DNA of 64,000 nucleotides from Agrobacterium larrymoorei. GTDB lineage: Bacteria > Pseudomonadota > Alphaproteobacteria > Rhizobiales > Rhizobiaceae. The position numbers and the translations under genes were made by a program. The stretch spans positions 62,001-126,000 of the forward strand of contig NZ_JAAMFB010000005.1 of the NCBI RefSeq assembly GCF_013322225.1, read 5' to 3'. Numbering within the stretch: position 1 is the first letter of the stretch; each line of letters opens with the position of its first letter. Under the pieces are notes generated by a model that was given only the letters and a program-made list of their open reading frames with translations, was not told the DNA's origin and did not search any database. Shown here in pieces: positions 8,529-18,350 of this stretch.

Positions 8529-9983
8529 ATGTCGCTTACTTCGGCGCTCAATACGACAAAGGCCACTCTTAGCAACACCGCGTTGCAGAGCGGCGTCGTA
8601 TCAACAAACATCTCGAGCGCCAGCTCGTCGGATTACAATCGTCGCGCGGCGATAACCACCAGCAACAGCTCTACTGGGGCAATTACGGTAAAAATCGAAC
8701 GCGCGGAAAATACGGCGTTGCTGAAGCAGACGCTTGCAGCAACGTCCGATGATGCGGGTAAGCAAAAATTTCTTGAAGGAATGAATTCGCTCAGCGTCGT
8801 GCTTGGTGGTCAGGAATATTCTGCTGCGCCTGCAACATATCTGTCTGCGCTGCAGACCGCGATGCAAAGCTACGCGGGCTCACCCAGTGACGTGACGCTT
8901 GCGTCGGCTGTCATCAGCGCGTCTAAAGATGTCGCCAACTCTTTGAATACCTCAACGTTGGCGTTGCAGCAGCTCAAAAGAGATGCGGACGATGAGATCA
9001 CGTCGACGGTATCGAAACTGAACCAACTGTTGTCGGATTTCGAGCAGGCCAACAACGCGGTCGGCGCGGCAACTGCGGCTGGGACAGATCCCAATAATGC
9101 ACTGGACAGGCGCGAATCTCTTCTCAAGCAGATTTCCGGCATCGTCGGCATATCGACTGCGGTTCGTCCGGGTAACGACATTGCAATTTACACGACTGAC
9201 GGGACGACCCTGTTCGAGACGACGGCGCGAAACATCTCATTCGAAGCGCGTCCGGGTGGCTACGAAGCCGGAGCTAAAATCTATATCGATGGCGTTCCCG
9301 TTCGCCCAGGCGAGGGTAGCAATACCGACGCCAAGGGTACCCTTCCAGCACTCCTCCAACTGCGCGATCAGGTTTATCCAACTTATCAGTCGCAGTTAGA
9401 CGAAATCGCGCGTGCTCTGGTCGTCAATTTCGCCGAGAAGGATGGCAGCGGTAATCCTGTTGCCGGTCTTTTCACCGTGCCGGCCACATCGGACATTCTC
9501 GATACGTTCGATTATGACCCTGCCGCACCGCAGCTTCTCACCGGTCTGGCAGGACTGATCACGGTTGCACCGGATGCCGCGGCTGATCCCAACAAGCTGC
9601 GCGATGGCAGCATTGCGGGCGTTACGCAGAACGCGGATGACTTCAGCGGATATTCGGACGTCCTGTACGGTTACATTGCAGGCATGAACAGCCAGGTCGC
9701 ATTCGACCCGCGCGCAGGGACCTCGAACAACGTCACCTTGTTGAGCTTCGCTACCGACTCCGTTGGTTGGGTCGAGGAGTATCGCAGCAATGCGACGACT
9801 GCCGCCGAAACGACCTCTGCGATGCTGTCCAAGTCCAAGGAAGCCTATTCCAACGTCACGGGCGTCAATCTGGATGAGGAGCTGATCCAGCTTCTGGATA
9901 TCGAACAGTCCTACAAGGCCGCTGCAAAACTGATGTCCACGATCGATGAACTTTTGAGGACACTGATGGAGGCCGCGAACTAA
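8529..9983 (+). CDS. flgK: Hook-filament junction protein FlgK (HAP1)
   Basis: 484 residues. N-terminal MSLTSALNTTKATLSNTALQSGVVSTNISSASSSDYNRR is the rod/hook-associated helix; the C-terminus LDEELIQLLDIEQSYKAAAKLMSTIDELLRTLMEAAN is the matching FlgK helix. Together with FlgL it joins hook and filament. It starts 17 nt after flgE and ends one base before flgL, so co-transcribed and probably coupled. Length is within the alphaproteobacterial range and shorter than enteric FlgK. Confidence 0.95.
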   Translation: MSLTSALNTTKATLSNTALQSGVVSTNISSASSSDYNRRAAITTSNSSTGAITVKIERAENTALLKQTLAATSDDAGKQKFLEGMNSLSVVLGGQEYSAAPATYLSALQTAMQSYAGSPSDVTLASAVISASKDVANSLNTSTLALQQLKRDADDEITSTVSKLNQLLSDFEQANNAVGAATAAGTDPNNALDRRESLLKQISGIVGISTAVRPGNDIAIYTTDGTTLFETTARNISFEARPGGYEAGAKIYIDGVPVRPGEGSNTDAKGTLPALLQLRDQVYPTYQSQLDEIARALVVNFAEKDGSGNPVAGLFTVPATSDILDTFDYDPAAPQLLTGLAGLITVAPDAAADPNKLRDGSIAGVTQNADDFSGYSDVLYGYIAGMNSQVAFDPRAGTSNNVTLLSFATDSVGWVEEYRSNATTAAETTSAMLSKSKEAYSNVTGVNLDEELIQLLDIEQSYKAAAKLMSTIDELLRTLMEAAN

Positions 9984-9984
9984 T

Positions 9985-11004
9985 ATGAAAACGACAGGGA
10001 TTTCTTCTCTTTCAATCAGCACTTCAATGCAGCTGACAGTGTCCAACGCACAGACGGAAATTGCCAAGCTACAGAAGGAAGCTGTCACCGGTACCTTCGC
10101 GGATACGGGCATCGAGCTGGGAACGCGGACCTCGACGAGCCTGGATTACACGCGCGAGAGCACGCGGCTTCAGTCGATTATGGACTCCAACGCTCTTGCG
10201 GAACAGCGCATGGACGCCTCGCAGCTTGCGATGCAGAACATGTCCACCTCGGCCCAGAGCCTCCTGAATTCCGTCATCGCACTGAGCGGAAATACCGACG
10301 CGAGCAGCTTGAGCGTTGCCTCAACGACTGCCAACTCGGTGCTCGAAAACTTTGCAAGCTACGCGAACACGGCTGTCAACGGGGAGTATCTGTTCTCCGG
10401 CATCAACACCGATGCGCAGACTTTGAACAACGACTTCATCGCCGACGTGACGACCAATCTCAAGAATGCCTTCGATACCGTCTTTCCCGATCCATCATCG
10501 GTAACAGCCGCGGATATGAAGTCTTTCCTCGATGATTATGAAAGCAACTTCGATTGGTCAAACTGGAATAACGCTTCCGACCGGGTGATGAGCAGCCGCA
10601 TTAGCACTTCGGAAACCGTATCGACATCGGCGAGCGCTACCGCGGACGGTTTCAAAAGCCTTGTCCTTGCGAGTGTGATATCGTCACAGCTGGTAAATAC
10701 CGACCCCAGGTTGAGTGCTGCGGCGCTCGGTGAGGTTAACAGCAAAACGACCGCTCTCGCAGGCTCTGCGATTGCGGGCATCGATACCGAGCGTGCAAAG
10801 ATCGGCCTTTCCCAGGAGCGTGTGGAAAAAGCCAACACATACATGAGTGCGCAGAAAACGATTATCGACACGCAGCTCACCGAGCTTGTCGGCGTCGACC
10901 CCTATGAAGCATCGACGCGACTGACGACCCTGCTCAACCAGGTGGAAACTTCCTATTCGATTACATCCAAGATCAGCGGATTGAGCCTCGTAAACTTCCT
11001 CTGA
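9985..11004 (+). CDS. flgL: Hook-filament junction protein FlgL (HAP3)
   Basis: 339 residues with flagellin-like N- and C-terminal helices (SISTSMQLTVSNAQTEIAKLQKEAVTG at the start, LSQERVEKANTYMSAQ and EASTRLTTLLNQVETSYSITSKISGLSLVNFL at the end). FlgL is the second junction protein on which the flagellin filament nucleates. The ATG is one base after the flgK stop. Confidence 0.95.
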   Translation: MKTTGISSLSISTSMQLTVSNAQTEIAKLQKEAVTGTFADTGIELGTRTSTSLDYTRESTRLQSIMDSNALAEQRMDASQLAMQNMSTSAQSLLNSVIALSGNTDASSLSVASTTANSVLENFASYANTAVNGEYLFSGINTDAQTLNNDFIADVTTNLKNAFDTVFPDPSSVTAADMKSFLDDYESNFDWSNWNNASDRVMSSRISTSETVSTSASATADGFKSLVLASVISSQLVNTDPRLSAAALGEVNSKTTALAGSAIAGIDTERAKIGLSQERVEKANTYMSAQKTIIDTQLTELVGVDPYEASTRLTTLLNQVETSYSITSKISGLSLVNFL

Positions 11005-11049
11005 TTGCCGCCGATGAAGGGCGGAAATGAAGCCATGAAGGAAAGATAA

Positions 11050-11397
11050 ATGTTCCAGTTTTCGTATGCGGAGATAATGGAGGATGACCCCAATATCGCC
11101 CGCGATCGGGAAAGACAGATTTTAGAAAGATCGATTGAGCTTCTTAAAGTCGCCAAGGAGCGTGACAACTACGGCAAGGATGCCATCGAAGCGATTTTCT
11201 ACACAAGACGCGTCTGGACGAGGCTCGTCGACGATCTCAAGCAGCCCGAGAACGAGCTTCCTGTAGAACTGAAAGCCAACCTTATCTCCATCGCTATATG
11301 GATTCTCAAGGAGTGCGAGCAGATACGCAAACGCAACTCCCGGAATTTCCAGGGCATCATCGACATTACCACCATCATCAAGGATGGATTAAAATGA
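11050..11397 (+). CDS. flaF: Flagellar biosynthesis regulator FlaF
   Basis: 115-residue, helical, cytoplasmic protein of the FlaF family (alphaproteobacteria only), with [31 protein letters not shown] and the conserved ARD and WTRLVDDL segments. FlaF helps flagellin synthesis or secretion and acts opposite to FlbT. Its stop TGA overlaps the flbT start as ATGA (11394-11397), indicating coupled translation. Confidence 0.93.
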   Translation: MFQFSYAEIMEDDPNIARDRERQILERSIELLKVAKERDNYGKDAIEAIFYTRRVWTRLVDDLKQPENELPVELKANLISIAIWILKECEQIRKRNSRNFQGIIDITTIIKDGLK

Positions 11398-11840
11398 AAA
11401 GTACGCTGCGGATCTCCCTCAAGTCTGGTGAAAAGATTTTTATCAACGGCGCTGTTTTGCGTGTTGATAGAAAGGTGTCGCTGGAGTTTCTGAACGATGT
11501 GACGTTCCTCCTGGAAAATCACGTGCTGCAACTGGAAGACACCACGACGCCTCTTCGGCAGCTCTACTTTATCGTGCAGATGATGCTCATCAATCCGGAA
11601 GGCAAGGAGCAGTCGCTCTCCCTGTTCCGCAAGTCGATCACAATGTTGCTCGCCACGTTCAAGAACGAGGAAATCCGTTCCGAACTGAAGCGCATTGACG
11701 CCACGGTTTCGTCCGGTCGCCCATTCGACGCGCTTAAGACCATTCGCGGTCTCTACGCAAAGGAAGAGGCCATCCTCAACAGTCACGAGATAACGCCTGC
11801 GGTCGTCAACGAGCTGAGAAGGGAAATTGCACCATGGTAG
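11394..11840 (+). CDS. flbT: Flagellin mRNA regulator FlbT
   Basis: 148 residues. [41 protein letters not shown] and [16 protein letters not shown] are typical FlbT. In Caulobacter FlbT binds the 5' leader of flagellin mRNA and promotes its decay; in Brucella it acts positively. The start at 11394 (ATGA overlap with flaF) is preferred over the in-frame extension to 11298, which runs through flaF. The 3' end overlaps flgD by 7 nt. Confidence 0.94.
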   Translation: MKSTLRISLKSGEKIFINGAVLRVDRKVSLEFLNDVTFLLENHVLQLEDTTTPLRQLYFIVQMMLINPEGKEQSLSLFRKSITMLLATFKNEEIRSELKRIDATVSSGRPFDALKTIRGLYAKEEAILNSHEITPAVVNELRREIAPW

Positions 11841-12259
11841 ATTCCGTTACAGGCGCAACCGCTGCAGCCAACGCCGCGTCCACGACTTCCGCCTCGAAGA
11901 CGGATGCGAAAAAAGCCACGCTGGATTACGACAACTTCCTTCAGCTTCTGATCGCCCAGATGAAAAATCAGGATCCGACGAACCCGATGGATGCCACCGA
12001 GCAGATTTCGCAGCTCGCGACGTTCTCCAACGTCGAACAGTCGATCAAGATGAACACCAACCTTGAAACGCTGATCTCGAATTCGTCACTGGCCAACGCT
12101 TCGTCTTATATCGGCAAGACGATTACCAGCGCTGATGGCAAGACATCCGGTACCGTCGAGTCCATTCAGGTGACGTCCAGCGGCTTGAGCGCGACGATAA
12201 CATCGGGTGCGACCATCGCAATCGGCGAAGGCATCAAAATCTCTGCGCCGAAAGCTTAA
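11834..12259 (+). CDS. flgD: Hook-cap protein FlgD
   Basis: 141 residues, the short rhizobial form that lacks most of the FlgD C-terminal Ig/FlgD-tudor region. Contains the family motif [45 protein letters not shown]. FlgD caps the growing hook and is lost when FlgK arrives. Overlaps flbT by 7 nt. Confidence 0.94.
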   Translation: MVDSVTGATAAANAASTTSASKTDAKKATLDYDNFLQLLIAQMKNQDPTNPMDATEQISQLATFSNVEQSIKMNTNLETLISNSSLANASSYIGKTITSADGKTSGTVESIQVTSSGLSATITSGATIAIGEGIKISAPKA

Positions 12260-12292
12260 CGGCTGGCCTCGAATCGAGTATGAAGACATATC

Positions 12293-12334
12293 AAGCGCCA
12301 TGAAACCGCCGATGATCGGTCGTTCGTGGCGCTT
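12293..12334 (+). other. Long stem-loop between flgD and fliQ
   Basis: AAGCGCCA (12293-12300) pairs with TGGCGCTT (12327-12334), continues through TGAA/TTCG with one G-U pair, and after a 2-nt bulge through ACCG/CGGT (12305-12308 with 12317-12320), leaving an 8-nt loop. No T-run follows, so it is not a standard terminator. It lies 20 nt before fliQ and may separate or tune flgD and fliQ expression. Confidence 0.6.
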
Positions 12335-12354
12335 GTTAGATTGAGCGGACTGAA

Positions 12355-12621
12355 ATGAACGAAGCTGACGCGCTCGACATTATGCAAAATGCGATCTGGA
12401 CCGTCCTGATCGCCGCAGGCCCGGCCGTAATCGCCGCCATGGTCGTCGGGATCATCATCGCACTGTTGCAGGCGCTGACTCAGGTGCAGGAAATGACGCT
12501 CACCTTCGTCCCTAAGATCATCACGGTCATGGTGGCTATCGGCCTTTCCGCACCTTTCGTTGGCGCACAAATTGCCATGTTTACAAATCTGGTTTTTTCG
12601 CGCGTACAGTCCGGCTTTTAG
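12355..12621 (+). CDS. fliQ: Flagellar export gate protein FliQ
   Basis: 88 residues with two membrane helices (about 13-38 and 53-78); start MNEADALDIMQNAIWTVLIAAGPAVIAAMVVGIIIALLQALTQ is typical. FliQ is part of the FliPQR export gate. In relatives flhA and fliR follow directly; here they begin only at 21824, after a non-flagellar block. The 3' end overlaps the 3' end of the convergent lipoprotein gene by 4 nt. Confidence 0.96.
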   Translation: MNEADALDIMQNAIWTVLIAAGPAVIAAMVVGIIIALLQALTQVQEMTLTFVPKIITVMVAIGLSAPFVGAQIAMFTNLVFSRVQSGF

Positions 12622-12896
12622 CGTACTATGACGCCGTATTGGACCCCGCCGGTGGCAACCGGATAGCGGGGGCGGTCATAACCGCGCCAACCTCGGCGAT
12701 CACGCCAGTCTCTCCGGTCGTTCCAGTCTCTACGATCGCCCCAGCGTCGATCATAGTCACGATAGTAACGATCACGGTCGTAGGTGCGGTAATAGACGCC
12801 GGTTGCATAATAACCGCCGCCGTAACCGCGGTCATCGACGCAACCGCTTAAGACACCAACTGAAATCAGGCAAATTGCTGCGGTCAAGAGCTTCAT
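12618..12896 (-). CDS. Small lipoprotein rich in Arg, Tyr, Asp and Trp
   Basis: 92 residues. Lipoprotein signal MKLLTAAICLISVGVLSGC with lipobox VLSGC (Cys19), then a low-complexity stretch (about 24-80) of short repeated units such as RRDW and DRDRYY, and a last part PRYPVATGGVQYGVIVR. The DNA of that stretch is itself repetitive. Probably membrane-anchored and exported; no function known to me. The start is set at the lipoprotein signal; the frame runs 41 codons further upstream without a secretion signal. Convergent with fliQ. Confidence 0.65.
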   Translation of the reverse strand: MKLLTAAICLISVGVLSGCVDDRGYGGGYYATGVYYRTYDRDRYYRDYDRRWGDRRDWNDRRDWRDRRGWRGYDRPRYPVATGGVQYGVIVR

Positions 12897-13075
12897 GATT
12901 TCGATCTCCCAATGACGGACTTCAACGTGCATTGACGTCGTCAGTTCCATTGAGAAGAGAATGTCGCTTCGCCAATTAACCGAAGCTGAACGCAGATCCT
13001 GAATACAGATATCCAACAAGCCGCGCTAAGCCGGATTAAGGTGTCAGCAACAGTGCGAAAATCATTTTTGGGAAA

Positions 13076-13150
<75 letters not shown>

Positions 13151-13293
13151 ATTTGTCGCCGAAGCGGTGCGCCTCGACATCAGGTGGGCGCCTATTGCCA
13201 TAGGTTTTTGATGAGTGCAAGCCGCAAATGACGACTTCATCATTCCGTGGGGCAAAAATTCGCAATGGCTGTTGAAAAGCCGGAAATTCGGTT

Positions 13294-13551
13294 ATGAGAC
13301 CCTTCATGGACGATCTACACGAAAATTCCCCGCAAAAACCCGATGCAACGGCCCAGAGCGGGCCGGGCGAAAAAGCGAAGCAGCGCGAGGCCGAGCGCAA
13401 GGCGCGGGCGGCAAAGAAGCTGCGTGAAAATCTGGCGCGCCGTAAACAGCAATCTCGCGCGCGCCGCGCGGGCGATGCGGATGAAACAATCGGATTGCCT
13501 GCCGCAAAAACGGACGAATCGTCTCTACAAGAAACAAAAGACGAAATTTGA
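13294..13551 (+). CDS. Hypothetical small basic protein upstream of murA
   Basis: 85 residues, highly charged: Lys/Arg/Ala-rich helical middle (EKAKQREAERKARAAKKLRENLARRKQQ), acidic C-terminus, no membrane segment or signal. Likely helical or disordered and possibly nucleic-acid-binding, but I recognise no family domain. An inner ATG at 13306 is an alternative start. The 149-bp gap to murA holds a small hairpin (CGGGC AAAA GCCCG) close to the murA start. Confidence 0.55.
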   Translation: MRPFMDDLHENSPQKPDATAQSGPGEKAKQREAERKARAAKKLRENLARRKQQSRARRAGDADETIGLPAAKTDESSLQETKDEI

Positions 13552-13700
13552 ATTAGGACGGGGTTTCGTCTACTGCATGATTTAACAATTGTGCAGCATC
13601 ATATCTTTTTCAGCGGCGCTGAGGGCGGCTTCCAGTCAAGCGCCGGTCAATGCTTCCGCAAAGGCATCAAGGAAAGGCGGGCAAAAGCCCGTAGGGACGC

Positions 13701-14993
13701 ATGGATCGCATCAGAATTATCGGCGGGAACGAGCTTAACGGCGTCATCCCGATTTCAGGCGCAAAGAACGCGGCTCTGCCGTTGATGATCGCTTCGCTGA
13801 TGACCAGCGATACGCTGACGCTGGAAAACGTGCCGCATCTGGCAGACGTCGAGCAGTTGATCCGCATTCTCGGCAATCATGGCGTCGATATTTCCGTCAA
13901 CGGTCGCCGTGAAAGCCAGGGCGAAAGCTATTCCCGCACCGTGCATTTCACCTGCCGTACCATTGTGGATACGACTGCACCTTACGAGCTGGTCTCCAAG
14001 ATGCGCGCAAGCTTCTGGGTCATCGGGCCGCTGCTCGCCCGCGAAGGCCGTGCTCGCGTTTCGCTGCCGGGTGGCTGCGCCATCGGCACGCGCCCGGTGG
14101 ATCTCTTCATCGAGGGTCTGGAAGCGCTGGGCGCGAACATGGAAATCGATGGCGGCTACATCAATGCAACGGCTCCCGCCGGTGGCCTGATCGGTGCGAC
14201 CTATACCTTCCCGAAGGTGTCCGTCGGTGCAACGCATGTGATGCTGATGGCGGCATCGCTGGCACGCGGCACGACTGTCATTCACAACGCGGCGCGTGAG
14301 CCGGAAGTTGTCGATCTTGCAGACTGCCTGAAGGCGATGGGAGCGAAGATCGAAGGCGCTGGCACCTCCACCATCACGATCGAAGGCGTCACCTCTCTTT
14401 CTGGCGCACGTCACCGCGTTCTGCCGGATCGCATCGAAACCGGTACCTACGCAATGGCGGTCGCAATGACGGGTGGTGACGTGGTTCTGGAAGGCACCCG
14501 CGCATCGCTGCTGGACAATGCGCTTGATACGCTGAAGCTTGCCGGTGCGTCCATCACCGAAACCGAAAGCGGCCTTCGCGTGGTGCGCAACGGTAATGGC
14601 ATTCACCCCGTGGACGTGGTGACGGAACCTTTCCCCGGCTTCCCGACCGATCTTCAGGCCCAGTTCATGGCGCTGATGACGCGTGCGCAAGGCGTATCGC
14701 ACATTACCGAAACCATCTTCGAAAACCGTTTCATGCACGTGCAGGAACTGGCACGCCTCGGTGCGAAGATTTCGCTGTCCGGCCAGATGGCTCGCATCGA
14801 GGGCGTATCGCGTCTTCGCGGCGCACAGGTGATGGCGACGGATTTGCGGGCCTCGGTGTCGCTGGTCATCGCCGGTCTTGTTGCCGAAGGTGAGACGATG
14901 GTATCGCGCGTCTACCACCTCGACCGGGGCTTTGAACGGCTGGAAGAAAAGCTCACCCGCTGCGGCGCGCAGGTCGAGCGCGTCAGCGACTGA
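13701..14993 (+). CDS. murA: UDP-N-acetylglucosamine 1-carboxyvinyltransferase MurA
   Basis: First committed step of peptidoglycan synthesis: transfers enolpyruvate from PEP to UDP-GlcNAc in the cytoplasm. 430 residues, normal length. Lys22-Asn23 in [10 protein letters not shown] and catalytic Cys126 in [20 protein letters not shown] are present (the Cys form is sensitive to fosfomycin in general). Two EPSP-synthase-like repeats span the chain. First large gene of the murA-DUF2948-hisD-UPF0262-phosphatase-infA-maf-yacG run on the + strand. Confidence 0.97.
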   Translation: MDRIRIIGGNELNGVIPISGAKNAALPLMIASLMTSDTLTLENVPHLADVEQLIRILGNHGVDISVNGRRESQGESYSRTVHFTCRTIVDTTAPYELVSKMRASFWVIGPLLAREGRARVSLPGGCAIGTRPVDLFIEGLEALGANMEIDGGYINATAPAGGLIGATYTFPKVSVGATHVMLMAASLARGTTVIHNAAREPEVVDLADCLKAMGAKIEGAGTSTITIEGVTSLSGARHRVLPDRIETGTYAMAVAMTGGDVVLEGTRASLLDNALDTLKLAGASITETESGLRVVRNGNGIHPVDVVTEPFPGFPTDLQAQFMALMTRAQGVSHITETIFENRFMHVQELARLGAKISLSGQMARIEGVSRLRGAQVMATDLRASVSLVIAGLVAEGETMVSRVYHLDRGFERLEEKLTRCGAQVERVSD

Positions 14994-15135
14994 CGGGCTG
15001 GATGCTTATCGAAGCCTGTTGCAGAACGGGTCCTGACTGCCTATCTCCAGACCAAGGACTTCAAGCATGTCGCGCAACAGCGGCATGCGTCGGGAATTGT
15101 AACTGGACATAGCGGTTTGTCCGCAACATGAGGAC

Positions 15136-15582
15136 ATGGAAACGATGAGCGGCCTTAAATTAATGGCGCTGGACGGAGATGATCTCTCCGTCATTTCGAC
15201 CCACATGCAGGACAGCGTCTTCAAGCTGAAGGACGTGTCTTTCGATGGCAAGCACCGGCAGTTCGTGCTGTCTGCCAACCGTTTCGTCTGGGAAACCGGA
15301 AACAAAAGGAACCATCCCGCCGAACGTTGCCGCAGCGCTCTGGCATTGAAGCGCGTTTCTGCCGTTCGCTCCAGCGGTATCAACCGCACGAATGGGGAAG
15401 AGGTGCACTCACTGCTTGCCGTTCGCTTTACCCAGAAGGACGATGGTCCGGATGGAACCGTTGAGCTGATCCTTTCCGGCGGCGGCTGCATCGCGCTCGA
15501 TGTGGAATGCATCGAGGCGCAGTTGACCGACCTGAGCGGTGCCTGGGAAACTGAGTCTCGACCCCATCACCCGGCAGACTAA
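15136..15582 (+). CDS. DUF2948 family protein
   Basis: 148-residue cytoplasmic protein with GLKLMALDGDDLSVISTHMQDSVFKLKDV and FVLSANRFVWE, characteristic of DUF2948, an alphaproteobacterial family of unknown function usually encoded between murA and hisD. Starts 15136 or 15145; the latter has better spacing from GAGGA (15130-15134). Confidence 0.82.
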   Translation: METMSGLKLMALDGDDLSVISTHMQDSVFKLKDVSFDGKHRQFVLSANRFVWETGNKRNHPAERCRSALALKRVSAVRSSGINRTNGEEVHSLLAVRFTQKDDGPDGTVELILSGGGCIALDVECIEAQLTDLSGAWETESRPHHPAD

Positions 15583-15722
15583 ACACCAACCACATGCGGG
15601 CAGGGAATTGCCTTGCCCGCATGTTTGGATTTATGCCACATACCCATATGCCGACGATGTTTCCGGTCGGCAAAGCAGCTTTGCTCCGCATGATATGCGG
15701 GGCCATGAAGAGGGTAAGTGCA

Positions 15723-17021
15723 GTGGCAATCTGGCTGGAGCAGTCGTCATCCGATTTCGAACAGGCTTTCGCAGCGTTTCTGACGACCAAGCGCGAGGTT
15801 TCGGAAGACGTGAACGCGGTGGTGCGGGATATCATCAATGATGTCCGCGCGCGTGGCGACGAGGCCCTGGCGCATTACTCTCTGAAATTCGACGGGCTGG
15901 ACTTTGCCAAGGTTTCGATGCGCGTGACCGAACAGGAAATCGACGCCGCGGTTGCCGCGGTCGAGCCCGCCGTTCTGGACGCCCTGAAGCTTGCAGCCCA
16001 GCGCATTGAAAAGCACCATGCGCGCCAGATGCCGAAAGACGATATTTATGAGGACGATATCGGCGTCGGCCTCGGCTCCCGCTGGACAGCCATCGAGGCT
16101 GTGGGCCTTTATGTTCCCGGCGGCACTGCGAGCTATCCGAGTTCGGTGCTGATGAACGCTGTTCCGGCAAAGGTCGCGGGTGTCGAGCGTATCGTCATGG
16201 TCGTGCCTGCCAACGGCGGCAGCATCAATCCCGCCGTTCTGGCAGCGGCGCGCATTGCGGGTGTGGAAGAAATCTACCGGATAGGCGGCGCGCAGGCTGT
16301 CGCGGCGCTGGCTTATGGAACGGAAACCATTGCGCCGGTCGCAAAGATCGTCGGCCCCGGCAATGCCTATGTGGCCGCCGCCAAGCGTCAGGTGTTCGGA
16401 ACGGTCGGCATCGACATGATCGCCGGTCCGTCCGAAGTTCTCGTGATTGCAGACAGGAACAACAATCCTGACTGGCTTGCCGCCGATCTCTTGGCACAGG
16501 CCGAGCACGACGAAGGCGCGCAGTCCATTCTTATCACGGACGATGCGGAACTTGGACATGCCGTGGAAAAGGCCGTTGAAGGGCAGTTGAAACAGCTTTC
16601 ACGTTCCAGCACAGCGACTGCAAGCTGGCGGGATTTCGGAGCGATCATTCTCGTTGATGACCTGGCAAAGTCGGTTCCGCTCGCAAACCGGATTGCGGCG
16701 GAGCATCTGGAGCTGGCCGTTGACGATCCCGATGCGTTGATGGTGGGTGTCCGTAACGCGGGCGCGATCTTCGTCGGACGCCACACCCCGGAAGTGATCG
16801 GTGACTATGTGGGCGGCTCGAACCACGTTCTGCCGACTGCGCGTTCGGCGCGTTTCTCGTCCGGTCTTTCGGTGCTGGAATTCGTCAAGCGTACATCCAT
16901 CCTGCGGCTGGGGCCGGAGCAGTTGCGCAAGCTCGCGCCCGCCGCCATCACGCTCGCCAATTCGGAAGGGCTGGATGGACATGCAAAATCCGTTGCCATC
17001 CGTCTCAATCTGGAAGGATAG
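15723..17021 (+). CDS. hisD: Histidinol dehydrogenase HisD
   Basis: Catalyses the last two oxidations of L-histidinol to L-histidine with NAD and zinc. 432 residues from the GTG at 15723, giving VAIWLEQSSSDFEQAFAAFLTTKREVSEDV, the usual rhizobial N-terminus; the open frame reaches 15594, but that extension is not family-like. Visible signatures: VPGGTASYPSSVLMN, IGGAQAVAALAYGT, IVGPGNAYV, IAGPSEVLVIAD and the zinc-ligand region ADLLAQAEHDEGAQ. It stands apart from other his genes, as in other rhizobia. The UPF0262 gene starts 3 nt after its stop. Confidence 0.95.
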   Translation: MAIWLEQSSSDFEQAFAAFLTTKREVSEDVNAVVRDIINDVRARGDEALAHYSLKFDGLDFAKVSMRVTEQEIDAAVAAVEPAVLDALKLAAQRIEKHHARQMPKDDIYEDDIGVGLGSRWTAIEAVGLYVPGGTASYPSSVLMNAVPAKVAGVERIVMVVPANGGSINPAVLAAARIAGVEEIYRIGGAQAVAALAYGTETIAPVAKIVGPGNAYVAAAKRQVFGTVGIDMIAGPSEVLVIADRNNNPDWLAADLLAQAEHDEGAQSILITDDAELGHAVEKAVEGQLKQLSRSSTATASWRDFGAIILVDDLAKSVPLANRIAAEHLELAVDDPDALMVGVRNAGAIFVGRHTPEVIGDYVGGSNHVLPTARSARFSSGLSVLEFVKRTSILRLGPEQLRKLAPAAITLANSEGLDGHAKSVAIRLNLEG

Positions 17022-17024
17022 GAT

Positions 17025-17498
17025 ATGGCGGCTGGCGATTTCAGGCTTTGCGATGTGGTTCTGGACGAGAGCATCGGCCGGTCCACGCCGGATGTGGAGC
17101 ATGAACGCGCCGTCGCGATCTTCGACCTGATCGAGGAAAACAGCTTCGAACCGCTGGGCCATGAAGGTGGCCCTTACAAGTTGGATATTTCTCTGGTCGA
17201 GGCGAAGCTCGTCTTTTCAATCAAGACCGAGGACGGAATGGATGTGGCGACCCACATTCTCTCCCTCACACCGTTCCGCCGTATCATCAAGGACTACTTC
17301 CTGATCTGCGAAAGCTATTATGAGGCTATCCGCTCCTCTACGCCAAGCCAGATCGAGGCCATCGATATGGGGCGGCGTGGCATCCATAATGATGGTTCGC
17401 AAACGCTGATGGATCGTCTCTCCGGTAAGATCAATGTAGACTTCGATACGGCACGTCGCCTCTTCACGCTCGTCTGTGTACTCTATTGGCGGGGCTGA
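17025..17498 (+). CDS. UPF0262 family protein
   Basis: 157 residues; the segments [30 protein letters not shown] and [23 protein letters not shown] are those of UPF0262, a family found beside hisD in Rhizobiales, function unknown. It starts 3 nt after hisD and its stop is 2 nt before the next start, so the three form an operon. Confidence 0.88.
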   Translation: MAAGDFRLCDVVLDESIGRSTPDVEHERAVAIFDLIEENSFEPLGHEGGPYKLDISLVEAKLVFSIKTEDGMDVATHILSLTPFRRIIKDYFLICESYYEAIRSSTPSQIEAIDMGRRGIHNDGSQTLMDRLSGKINVDFDTARRLFTLVCVLYWRG

Positions 17499-17500
17499 AG

Positions 17501-17995
17501 ATGGAGGCCACGGGTGTCGTTGACTTGAAAGACGCCGACTTGAAAGCGAAGGCACCCCGCGCCATATTGTTCATGTGTGGCATGAACTCCATTCGCTCTC
17601 CCATAGCCGAAGTCATTGCCAAGCAGCTGGTCGCGCCGGGCATCTATATTCAGTCGGCGGGCGTTCGCGCTGGTGAGCGTGACCCTTTCGTAGACGCGGT
17701 GCTAGACGAGGCGGGATTGACGCTCGGCAAACACAAGCCACGCACGATGGATGAGATCGAGGACGATTTCTTCGATCTCATCATTACGCTGACGCCTGAA
17801 GCTCATCACGCCGCGCTGGAGCTGACGCGTTACAATGCGCTCGATGTCGTCTACTGGCCGACCATGGACCCCACGGTTGAGACCGGAACCAGAGAGCAGC
17901 GGCTTGCCGCCTACCGCGAGGTGCGGGATCACCTCAAAAAGCTTATTTCCGAGCGCCTTCCACAGCGCGCGCAGCCATTTTCGGAAACGCTTTGA
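17501..17995 (+). CDS. Low-molecular-weight protein-tyrosine phosphatase/ArsC-like protein
   Basis: 164 residues. The P-loop CGMNSIRSP (C-x5-R-S) is the active-site motif of LMW phosphatases and thioredoxin-type arsenate reductases; a downstream [29 protein letters not shown] provides the DP acid region. A phosphatase role on small molecules or proteins is more likely than arsenate reduction, since no ars genes are nearby. The TTG at 17486, inside the previous gene, is a weaker start than the ATG at 17501. Confidence 0.8.
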   Translation: MEATGVVDLKDADLKAKAPRAILFMCGMNSIRSPIAEVIAKQLVAPGIYIQSAGVRAGERDPFVDAVLDEAGLTLGKHKPRTMDEIEDDFFDLIITLTPEAHHAALELTRYNALDVVYWPTMDPTVETGTREQRLAAYREVRDHLKKLISERLPQRAQPFSETL

Positions 17996-18101
17996 GACGA
18001 GCGACAATTTAGGTTCACAAATGTGCGGCGATTGTGTAGTTTCCGCGCAATTTTCCCGGATTGACAAAGTCCGGTACCATCAACAGGAAGAAAAACCTTA
18101 C

Positions 18102-18320
18102 ATGACAAAAGAAGAAGTCCTCGAATTCCCGGGCGTCGTCACCGAACTCCTGCCCAACGCGACCTTCCGCGTGAAGCTGGAAAACGAGCACGAAATCATT
18201 GCCCACACCGCTGGCCGCATGCGCAAGAACCGCATCCGCGTTCTTGCAGGCGACAAGGTGCTGGTTGAAATGACACCTTACGACCTGACCAAGGGCCGCA
18301 TCACCTACCGTTTCAAGTAA
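18102..18320 (+). CDS. infA: Translation initiation factor IF-1
   Basis: 72 residues, S1-like OB fold; [72 protein letters not shown] is a full IF-1 chain that blocks the ribosomal A site during initiation. The frame is open further upstream through unrelated DNA; the family start is at 18102. A TTGACA at 18061-18066 could be a -35 element but no good -10 follows. Confidence 0.97.
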   Translation: MTKEEVLEFPGVVTELLPNATFRVKLENEHEIIAHTAGRMRKNRIRVLAGDKVLVEMTPYDLTKGRITYRFK

Positions 18321-18350
18321 TCGCCCGACAGATCGGACGGCTGGCAGAGC

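Noticed and set aside
13755..14918. 387-codon open frame opposite murA
   Set aside because: Reverse-frame shadow, His/Arg-rich, no start context.
18061..18101. infA promoter with TTGACA box
   Set aside because: No acceptable -10 at 16-18 nt; kept only as a remark under infA.
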